This document shows positions 23,501-35,500 of a DNA stretch of 64,000 nt, one piece after another (position 1 is the stretch's first letter; every line of letters begins with the position of its first letter). Under the pieces are notes generated by a model. It was given only the letters and a program-made list of their open reading frames with translations, was not told the DNA's origin and made no database searches. The DNA comes from Stenopsyche tienmushanensis (lineage: Eukaryota; Arthropoda; Insecta; Trichoptera; Stenopsychidae). The position numbers were made by a program, and so were the translations under genes. The DNA is taken from positions 930,001 through 994,000 of the forward strand of contig WACJ01000076.1 in the NCBI GenBank assembly GCA_008973525.1, in the 5' to 3' direction.

Positions 23501-26500
23501 ATGTATTATATATGGTTCATCAATAAAAAAAAGTTATTAAGATTATGAAGACAAGCTCATGGTACACATGTTGTATCATAGTATTATATTGACGTTTATT
23601 ATTAAACATTTGTTTTTATCTCAATTGTTGGTAATGAGCCTTTAAAATATTTATTTCAAAATTATCGATATACAGTCAACCTCCAATTTCAATTGGATTT
23701 TGTGATTTGAGGGAAATCACCAAATCAAAAACATCCCATTTTTATATTCCAGAAATTGAAAAAAAAGTATTATTGAGTTCTAATTAGGTTTTTATAATAC
23801 TAATAAACCGCTTTATGAGAATACCACCGCAAACGCTATAGAAAGAAATTCTTAGAAAGTGGACGCTATAGAAGAGTTGACTGTATTTTTATAATCAATA
23901 ATTCCATCAGATACATCACCAATTCTTTGTTGTTCGAATATACTATTAGCAGCATCCAAATCAGGGCTTCGGACCATTATTTCTTTAATTTCGGTATTCG
24001 TTTCGGTTCAGTTTTAAAAATTTGCATCCAAATAGTCATTCTAACTATCCTTTTATGATTTATTTCAAATAATTCTGTGTTATAGATCATGAAACCTTAT
24101 TTATTTCTTCCCAGACGTTTGATAATCGGTTCTTTTACTTCCGTTTTCGTCCTTGAAGAATCAAACAAACTTTTTTCGCAAACGAAAGAGAAATCCCACA
24201 CACGTTGTGCGTACAAATAAATTAGGTTTTGTTGCTAATTGGAAGCAGCTCAGAATTAATACGCCCCCAGGGAATTTTCTCCATTGATCTAACAGTTTCA
24301 ATACACGTCCCTGCCTCGTAAAGTTGAAATGCAAGACGGAGGAATTGAATTGAACATCCTTTTTGATATCCATCGGGCAGTAATAGCTAAATGGATGCAT
24401 GAGTTGGTAAGCAGAATTCAGAGCGAACAGATCGAATTGGTTCATTGCTGGCCAAAAGCTCGCCGGACGGCAAAGCTACAAATAAATTCATGCAATTTGA
24501 ATTATTGGCGGTAAGTTTGCAGACGATTTAGAGTTATGAGTCGAACAATACAAGCTCCTGAGGCCACTCGAAGCCGAATTGGAGAAACACGTATGTTCAA
24601 GTTTTAATTTGATTCGATATAATAGGAAAAGGAAGTTTACCGCACTCGGAATTTCCATTATAGCACTTAGTCGTTTGAGAGCGCTGCTAACGACTCCAAC
24701 TGCTCCGAAGAATACATCTGCGAATCTCATTAAAACTGTTTTTACATAATTATATTTCTGAAACTCGAAACAACCTTCAGCAACTGCCGATCGCTATCTT
24801 GCCAAACGTAATTGAGACAACTTCCATCCAAGTATATTTCATGATTACGGAATTTTCCCCTTTTCAATAGAACGGCGCGCAAATTTTCCCGAAATATTTT
24901 TCAAATATTATTATCATAGCAGATGAATTGCGTTTATTTTTGCTCCCTATAGACTGAATTGAAAACATCTCTTCATTTGGAATAAATTCGTCGTAAAGTT
25001 CCATTTTGTTCTTTAAGCGGTTAAATGGGCTTCAAAGCGTATAAAAGCATTTTTTTAATATAACAAAAAAATATTTGATTCAAACTTATACAGCATATAA
25101 AAGAGCAATATTAAAATAATATTTCATAAAATTTTCATTAAAAAATATTGAAAATTCATTCGTTAACTCTTAGGGTCCTATGTCGAGTGTGACTCGACAT
25201 TTTGTTTCTACATTTTTTTCTGCACTCAGATTTAAAATCATGTAATTTTATTTTGCGTATCGTGTTTAGGACTGTATTTTGAAAGGAATACATATTTGTT
25301 TTTATGATCCTTCAAAGTGTTTCGCCTACCTGCTAGAGATATGAAGGAAAAGGGCTGTTGCCCGGATAAAATCCTATACACGGGCAGTGACTCTTAACAC
25401 GCGCTTTCGTGAACATCTCCGAATATACTTACGATATTTTTACGTAATCATATAATGCTTTTGTCTGAAACTAACGAATATACAAAATAAAATATAAAAA
25501 AAACTGGTGTTTATTGACATTTTCAGAATATGTAAAAAAAAATAAGGTGTAAAAAAGGGCACGTCCTGGTTGACACGATTTCAACCCTTCCAGCCATCTA
25601 AATTTAAAATATAAAAAGGATTCTTAATCAGTAAAGAAATCACTATAGTGCATTACTCAAAGAAAGAACTGCACGATAATCTTGCTTTCGTGTATTTTTT
25701 TTAATTTTTTTAACGGAAAAAGGTAGCTAAAAGATGTAAGCTGTGTTTGTGTAATATATATTAAAATAGGTACGCGCTCGTTGGGATGGCCGCGCTTGCG
25801 CGTGGGTCCGTTCTTTTATCGGGCCGTGACGTTGCTGGACGAATGGATGGGAATAGACGGGCGTCGAATAGAAAGACTCTCTTCTCTAAATAACAATTTA
25901 TTCTACACGAGAGAGAGAGGTCTGGATGCAGGAAGGACGACCTCCCGCAGCCAAGGCTAACCTACGATTCTTCCGACTCCCGCCTTCTGTGCGTCACTAC
26001 TCAATCGGCAACAGCGCACGCGCAAGAAGCGATCCGTCGATATGCAGGTGCAATGTCTCCTTAGGGCCACAAGAGATGGCGCTGTTAAATAACACATTGC
26101 ACCTGAAGAGAGACGGAAGATGTCGCTACACGTGAGGATGGTAAATCGTCCACGCTACATTTGCGACGGAGAAACTAATTTTTATGGCCAACTGTTGGTT
26201 GGAGTTTCATGTTTCGTGACGTTTAAGCCTTCTAATTCCATTTTATATCAGTTATTTAAAATTTTAAATATAACAGTATTGCAAATACTTGATCAGCGAA
26301 AGTCATCGATGTGCGCCTCTAATTTAATTAAAATCATTTTTCATGGATTATAGATTCATTGAAGCTGGATTTTGATCTGAAATTAATTTCGTACACCCAC
26401 GCCGATTTTAATTCAATATACTATTCAAAGAGCAATTAACGATCTCATTGCTACGAGTGACGCCAATAAAATGGTCCACAAACCCGTTTAATGTTAACAT

Positions 26501-29500
26501 GGATAATGAAGATATATTACAGCTATCTAGACCTGAAGCTATTTAACGAAGCTTCAAGCGATAAAGCCTTGAAATGTGCCAGACGTCCTTTAATTGATTT
26601 TTCGCTTGAATATCAAGTTCTTAATGCCTTTGATGTTTAAAATATTGTGTAATTGATATTGAATTGGTAGCATGATATCCAAAATCATAAATTAATGCTC
26701 ACCCAGCGGGCCAATGTATTGGTGTACCCCGTACGCATGCGCAATTGTTTTTTTTTTTGCCGCCTCCCACATGCGGAGCTCGTGACGGTACGCGGGCCAA
26801 ACGCATGTTTATGCATATCCTATTTACAGCGACTGATAAAAATATCTCGGGTATTTGGATGAAATACATTAATTACATGCCGATTTGCCCGTTTGGTTGC
26901 ATCCATTCCACGTTGAATATTTTCACACAAATACCATGCGTGGACGGCACGCCGCGTGTTAAGTAGGGGATAAAATATTTTATTCGTCCACGTATAAACA
27001 GCATCAGAATTTTTATCTCCCAGATAGTTAAGAGGTGAAATTATACAAACAGTGTAGAAATCCAACGGAAATAAACGCTGATATATGGTTCGGTTCGGGT
27101 CGTATACGCGTTTAATGTGAGCGTATATTTTTACGATTGATATTCGAGCATATATTTCGGTGGAGACGATAAAAGTTGGCAGGGTATGCACTTATTTATG
27201 CTCCGGAGACAGTCTTCCATGAAGAAGATTACAGGTTAAATGGTTTATACATCATTAAGCGGACCGAGGAATGAAACTTGCAAGTTAAGTCCTCGATAAC
27301 GACGCGACACTCGCCAATGAAAGGAGCTCTGGGGAAGGATGATGTGTGATGAATAATATTAACTAACCCTCCCTTTTGTGCTACGATGTCTTCGAAAGGA
27401 TATATAGAGCCATCCAAATGCGACGCCTAGATCCTAGCGATATTATATATCTTCGATACCCTGCTTATAGTGAGAATCGCCGACATAATTGTTGGCTAAT
27501 ATTTTACCATCGAGTCATTTTTTAACGTTTGGGAAAAGAAAATAGTCCCAGGGAGCTAAATATGGCAAATAAGGTGCATGAAGAAGCAATTCGATTCTCC
27601 CATTTCAGTCCATTATTTTGATTTTTGCATTGTCTTCCAATCGCAAGGCGCTCATCCATCGTGTCAGTGATCCGAAATATGGACCGGTTGGGCACACAAA
27701 CCTTGTGACCATTATTTTGCTGCTTTTAGAACTTTTTGCGGCATTTTTAGAAAAAAAAAATGCATACCCACGGCCTTCTATCATCTCTATGAATACGAAA
27801 GTAAGCTCAATGATAAACAGATGATTGAAAAATCGCCAAATACTCGATTAAAACATACTCACGACGCTGTTTTTGCTCCATTGTGAGCAAGAGCCGTTGG
27901 GTTTAGGGAGAGAGGAGGTTGCCAGACTATTACCAGCTTATTAAGATAGTATCAGACTGGTTCAAATTTGCAGAAGCTAACCAGAAAATGAAAACCCAAC
28001 AGCATTCAGTTGCCAGACTATCATAATGATCCAGGACACAACTATTAAATTATTCACATATGATAGATGATCTTCAATGTATGCTGCTAGCTTTTGGTAT
28101 ATTACATGTCATGCAACTCGAGTTAAATTACGAAAAAAGCATTTAGGCGTCACATTTGGATTAGGCTATATTTTTGCAACGCTCGGGCAATTACAACGAA
28201 GTGATGTTAATGCATAAAAGAAAATTACGGGGCGTTACATAAAGCATGTGATCATTTTGGGCCTTTATTTGCATTTCGTAAAGAGGCTGGATTGAAAAAA
28301 GTGGGTTTATGATTAAGCTAATGGATGGTTGTGAACTCTCTTCTCTTCCGTACACGGCCGTTTGTGGAGTGTAAACCATCCATTTGTAAAATGAAAAAGG
28401 TCCATTCGAGTCGTTCCTTTTATTGAAACTCCTATTAGCGAAGTCCCTTTGTTGGCAAAAAAATCCTGCATGGAATTCATAGCAAAAAAAAATGGCATCC
28501 AAATAGTACACGACGACAATAGGGGTGAACGTGCGAAGAAAATGACGCTGCTTTTCTCCAATTTTTCTAATTAAATTCGGACAAAAAATACTTACATGCG
28601 ACTTCGATGTAGGATGGTTGACTTCGAATTTTGCCCTGGCCAGTCCATGCTATGCATTCGCATTTGAACTTCTCTTTGCTGAAGAATTCTTCGACTTGAT
28701 TCTTGGTGACGTTGCACTCGACTTCTAAATTTCGCACCCCCGTTTGTGGATCGACAAATTCGATTGTTGCGCCACTCCATTTGACGCCATTGCATTTGAA
28801 GAAGACCTAATAAATACAAATGCATTCATTAAACTGCATTTAAATACAAAATATCAATAATAAAGGGTCATTCAATTGCATCGACGTACCTTTAAGGCAT
28901 TAGCGACTTTGCATTTTAAATTCGCCGGTTTGTTCTTCGTAATGTAATATGCTTCTTTGGGTTCTTCTAAGAATATCGGCATGTTATCAACGTGAGGCTG
29001 CAACAGTTGATCACCCCCGATGGGCTCCAGCAAATGGAGATCATCGTCTTCGTCGTTTTCTGGATCGTGATCAGTTTTGCTATGCAATGCGCCTTTCGAA
29101 TCATAGCTGTCGTAATCCAAGTCGAGCTCATCGTTTTTATCGCCCTCCAAAGAAAACTTATGATTCGGATTGTACGGATCGAAGGGCTCGGGCTGGATGA
29201 ATTCGGGAGAGTGAGCCTTCTTCTTGTCGTCCTCCGACGATGAAGTTCGATTCATCCTGTCCTTCGACTTGCCCATTTGCTCCTGGTTCGATGGTACATC
29301 CTCGGTGAGCAGATCTGCAATCGAAAACATGCGTTTAAATGCGGAATAATTCATACTAAAACATCAATCAAACGGTGCAGTTTGCAGATTACACGTCATT
29401 TTGAATGCATTCATCTGCAATGCAAATAACAAAGGGATTACGCCTAATTGATCGGTTTATTCGAAACGGTGACACGTTTGTCCATCAATCGAACTGATAA

Positions 29501-32500
29501 ATTTGCAGCAATTTCGCAGAGCAAAATTGATTAAAACATTTAAAAAAACAAATATCCATTCAGTTAATTGAGCAAAATTAACGTCGGGAGAAGTTGAACT
29601 CAGACGAAAGTACAGAAAGTGCCGAGTCCATGCGAATTGATTGGATTTGCGGCTAGTTCTCAATCAATTAAGCAATTAAATTTGATAGATTTTTCCAGAC
29701 GGATTAGTTATACGGTACAGTAACTCCTTTTTATATAAAATAAATTAAATCGTGGCAGACCAACTGTCCATAATTTTGCAGATTAACGAGGGTGAAATGG
29801 GGGATGGTTTTAGGCTTAATCATGTTTGGTATTATTTTTAAAAAATGCATAAAGAAGGATTAGCTAAAATTCCCAATATAAATACTTTATGTCATAGATT
29901 TATAACAATTTTCAAAGCTTACGTACCGGCATTAAATTAAAATATACAAAGCTGCTCTTTTATCTACAAGTAGTTTACCTTAATTATTGTCAAATAAACA
30001 TCATTTATTTTCGATATAATATGGCTATGGCATCGGTAGACGTGGCTAAAATTGTAGCACGAATTTGATTGAAATATTGAAGTATTACAGCGGAATTTCC
30101 TGATATTTCGGATAATGGAGAATAAAACATGCGTGTATCACAACATCCTAGAATCCAAAATGAGGTGATTGGAGCGCGCGACGACCTCTCCATCGGAAGA
30201 ATTTATTATGACCGAACAAAATGGCCGACAAACACGCGGAATAAAACAAACTGACCGTTAAGATACCCCTTTACATTTAATGAGCCAACTTCGCAAAAAA
30301 AAATCCCCCGGTCTCACGAGCCCTTGTAACCTTACTTTTTATATGACCCTAGTAACATATATTCATGATGAAATTAAAACCATTTGCCGTTGAAAATATA
30401 TGTTTCACCAACAAAAAGTTTATGGATTTCTGCATTCTGTTCTAATACGATATATGAATCGTGTCATCGATCTATAATAGTCAATGATTTTTTTATGATG
30501 ATACATATGTGGTACCATCGGCTTATAACAATTGATTAAGCCATGGTTCACATGTTGTATCATCAGCTGATATAGTATTATATTGACCATGGGCACGAAT
30601 TTTTGGCATTTATTAATAAAAAATTATTTTTATATGTCTAATTGTTGGCGATTGGTCACTAAAATGTTTATTTCGAATTTATTGAAATATTTATAATTAA
30701 TAATTCGAACAAATACATCCCTTATTATTTGTTATCTGAAGATTAGCAGCATTCAAATCAGCAAAATCAACATTTATATCGGTTCATTTACGGATTTCGT
30801 TCCGGAAAAAATATCGGTTTTATCGGTCTTCGATTCATTTCCAATTCGAGGTCCTGATCCAAATTGTTATTCTTATAATATTTATTTATTTACGATTAAT
30901 ATAAAAATTTGAACCGATTTTGGGCAAGCCTAAAAAATTTAAAAAAGAGGCGTGTCTTGGTTGACACGATTTCTATCCTTATAATAATTAAAAATAAAAT
31001 TAATAATAGAAATTCTGTATTAGTAATAATGTCGCTATAGTTCCTACCGCAATTAAAAACAATAATTTTATTTTTACAAAATGGCGACTGTTTAAAAAAA
31101 GTCATTTTTTGATCCTATTTTTTCGCAGTTTTAATGTTTTTTTAAATAGTTAAAAATAAAATTTTGATTTAAATCTGGTAGGAACAATAAAATATTATAT
31201 AGGAAAGATTAATTCCAAATTTGAAGTAAATCAGTTATTTAGAACTTGAGATATCATGTCAACCGTAAACAATTGGAATTTTGAAAAATTCTTTACAGGA
31301 TACATTCTTAAAATTCCAAGCATTGATAATATGCCAAAAACTCTGGAACAATAAAAATCCATAGAAAAATATCGATTTATTTCGGTTTTGTTTCCGGTTG
31401 CTTTCCTAACATTTATATCGATTCGGTTACGGTTTTCGTTCCGGCAAAAAAAAAATCATCGATTATCAGTTTCATTCTTTGCGGACTTGGGTGGACATGG
31501 GGAAGATTTGGGGATTTGCTCAGGTCATGATTTCAAATTTTTTGTAGATAATAATGGCTATATTATTAAAGAAATATCAATAAAATTGATTAAGAATTAT
31601 TTAATAATGTATGGCAAATTATTTATAAAAGTTTATTGCGTTAAAATATGTGTAAAAATTATCAAATTTTATTTAGTTCCAAAAGGAATCTGGCATTTCC
31701 ATGGTCCTTTTATAAGATCGATGATAAGCAACTTTTTTCAATCTATACTAAATAATATGAATATTTATAACAACGTTAAACTCCATTCTTTTTAATAAAT
31801 ATCATTTTATTAAGTTTGGAATAATTTTTCGTTTTATAGCACGCATTTCAAATAAGGAAGTTTATGTTTATGATGTGACAATACAATACTGAGACGTATT
31901 ATGTAGTATATTTTTCTTACGTTTATATTCAACAAAAATAAGCTTATCTATAAACTTTCAGGAAACGTACTAACTACTTATTATACTAAGTCAGCTGAAT
32001 TTATGCGACAAAATCATTGAAAATTTGTCCCTCTGAATATGCTCTACCAAGTAAAATTGCGACAGAAAATTGAACAATATTATATTTTATATTTATTGCC
32101 ATAATATGTTCTTTTAAATTAAATTAAAAAACAATTAAATATTTTATATATAATTTATTTATTTTGCATTTAAAAATTGAGCGTTCTTATTGAAATACAT
32201 TGCTTATATTTTTGTCCAAGAAATTCCCATAGCTTTCAAATATATATTATAATATGTGGTATTAATTATGCATTCAAAAGCAACTAACGACGATGAAATG
32301 TTAAAACTCGAAACACAACAATAATTTATATTGTCAAGCCCAATGAAAGTTCTCAAAACTTTCGGGCTTATAGATTCTACATATTAATGACAAACTTAAA
32401 GCATTAAATCAGAGCAACTTCTACGAATATTAAGGACCTATGATTTATTAGCACGTATAATATTTCTGCAGAAAGGCGACTTCCAAGAACTAGCACAGGC

Positions 32501-35500
32501 AGGCATATTATTGCCATTAAAAATTGAGATTCAAACTATGCAATACCATCATCCGTTTCCTCCATGCTTGTCCTTGCCTTGGTCATATTCATTCATCGAC
32601 AGCTTCATATGCAAATCGTGCGTATTTCTTTATTAATATCATCAAATATAATTATGTGGCGCATTCCGAATGGATACACAAATAGAAATGGCCATTAAAA
32701 AAAGGATGTCGCTGGCATCATATCGAGTATCCTTATATGAATATTGATGACATAGTTATTATATTACCGATGAGGCAAGCTTCCTCCATTTCAAGGTGAT
32801 TAATTAATATGTACAATGAGGAGTGGTTGGTCCTTTGATCTACTCTCGAGGATTTTCACGGTCATTTCTATATAATCACTGCTAAAGGATTCTATTAAAT
32901 ACATATCATAAATGTCACATATTGATATAAATTATTAACGTTAGCGGTGGAGGAATATCTGATAAATAGACTAATTTAAAGCCCAAGTTGGAGACGGCAT
33001 TCTGTTTTTAAAGAATGGCGATCAATATCCTGAAAGTCTGCTCATGATGGCTTCATGTGATCAATCGCTCGTGAAAAATTGAATATCCGATTCTTTGTCC
33101 TTAAAATTGACCGATTTGCTCGATCCTTTTGTTGGACCAAAGCGGTAGAGCTTTCATATCCTTTTGGGATCATTTATCTGTTGAGATCGTATTTCAAAAT
33201 ATTTGATTATCTCCCTTGGATAAAAGTTAATTCAAGCCAAAATATAAATGTGTTAGCTCATTTTAAAACACTTCATACAGAAAGTAAAGTTGAAACTTGT
33301 ATTTATATATATAAAAAAATATAATATTTGTGTATTTTTTTTCCATAGAGTATAATATTTTTTTAAAAAAAGTAGATAAAAATCGAAAAAATAAAAATCA
33401 GGTTAGATTACCTTTTTAATTGGTTGAGTAAGTTTTCTTCAAATGTTAAATTTGTGAATCTTTTGTTAAAAATTGTCCTTATATCGAAGGTTTTCAAGGT
33501 ATCCTCCTTTCATATAAGATCTTATGACAGAAGGCCGTGAAGAATATTGATGTTATGGCGAAAACAAATTCAAGGAAAGCTCTCAAATTACCCGTCAACC
33601 TTGAATGGGAAAAAATGGAACCGATAATGGCCATGTGTGAAAATTTCGCCCCTGCTTCTGGACCCAGTTCTGTCAGGTCCAGAGCCCTTCGCGGGCACCA
33701 TTTGTCATGGGATTGTGTATCGATCAGCGTTATCATATCGCAAGGGCTGCAATGCTGGACGTTTTTTCATTGAATGATAAATTCGAAGTCGGAAAAGCGT
33801 GAAACAAACAATAAATATGGGGTATTATCTAAACACATCGCGCCAACTTTGGTTGTAAACGTCCGGCGGGCTGATGGCACCATTTATCATGGGCCAGTGT
33901 TTTTGGCCCTACCACTCCAGACCGGCTGATAAATTGACTCTGTTATATGGCTGACGACTGACAAGCGAACGGTGAACTATTCTGGACATAGGACTATTTT
34001 TAGTGACACTTTTTGCTTGTTTTTAATGGTCTTTTTTGGAACAAATTTAAGCAGGACAGTGCGGAGTGATCTAGGGCTCGTCCACGTCGAAGGGACTGAG
34101 CCACCGTAAAATTGAGATTGTGATCGAAATTCACAGCTCTTATTTGAATTTCCAGGAATGTAATTCAACAATATAGAGACTTTATTTTTAAGAATATAAG
34201 AAAATCACTGATGTTTGATATACATCGATTGTTCAATATAAATGGGCCTCGATGATTCGACTATGTTTCCCTTTTACGTTACAAAGCAATGACACATATG
34301 TTGTATCATCGGTTATTTGAGTATTTAAAAGGGCACAAATTATCTCTGTGGTGGTATTTAAAGCTGGATGTATCATTATACGTATTTAATTTAATTTGTG
34401 CAGTGTAAATTAGCAGGCCGTGGCGTTTATTCTCTCCCGACGTAATAAGCTTTATTATATACCAAAAACGAAATTTGTCTTGTTTTTCTCGGGATAATAT
34501 GAATTTAATTCGGAATCACGCGATTCCGTTAAAAGGGGTCTATTGTATTTAAATCACCGATCCTTTCAGGTCTATACACGGTAACACACGGTGCCGAAAG
34601 GATTTATAACCGAGGTGTGTTTGGAATCGTTAGTCCCCATCGAATGCCAACATTAAGATAAACCTACACCTCGCTTTTATTCCGATTTTCAATTTATTTT
34701 TCGTAAATATCGCATGATTTCGGTCCATTGTGGGCTTTAAATATTGGGCAGTCTTTGATTTATGGCGCCGGCGCCCGATTCAATATTGACTCTGGGCTTG
34801 CGTCATATTTTCTAAGCGCGTTAAGCAAATATGGTCTTATATCCTTGTGTATTAATTGCAAAAAACACTTACACAAATAGGATAAGCAAAGTCGCTTTCG
34901 GGTATTTGAATTCATTAAGATTCAAAAAATCTTCGCCAAGCCAACAAATTTTTGGGTCAATGTCAATCTTAGTAAATTGTTATTCATTAATCAAATTATA
35001 GCTGAATGAATCAAGCGCCAAACTTTAAATTGCATTAAATCAAGATTAACATTTAAGTATATCCTTCATATTCCGGATGATACAACATATGTACCATAGA
35101 TGTTGCGTTCGGACTCGAGTGATACAGAAAGAGCATTTTCGCACATTGAGTGCGGAGTCGTACTGTAAAGCTACCCATACACGTCTTAATATTTTCAAAT
35201 TTTGCGATCCATATTTCCATTTTGCAAATATAAAATAAATATCAAAATTATAATGGAATTTGTCTTCTTAAAGCGGTATTTTTAAAAAAATTAAATGTTA
35301 AAAAAATGGCCAAAAAAATGACATTTTTTTAAAAATAATCTTTATTTACTTAAACGGTTTAAATCGTGTCAACCAAGATACGCCTTGATTTTACCTATTA
35401 AATTTTACCAGCCATTTTTAATTTTAAAAAGTTTTCTCAACCGATTGCGAAGAGTATGCACGCATATGTTGTGCTCCATAGCGCTTTTTTCGCAAAGTCA

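Noticed and set aside
28949..29243. Two plus-strand frames of 83 codons
   Set aside because: Both are antisense shadows of unc-5 exon 2.
30005..30193. Minus-strand frame starting MERSSRAP
   Set aside because: It lies in a rearranged mariner end. The ATG of the inverted end is fused by chance to noncoding DNA.
33494..33773. Overlapping frames on both strands with balanced composition
   Set aside because: No known motif. A block is repeated at about 33877, so it is more likely part of an unknown repeat than a gene.
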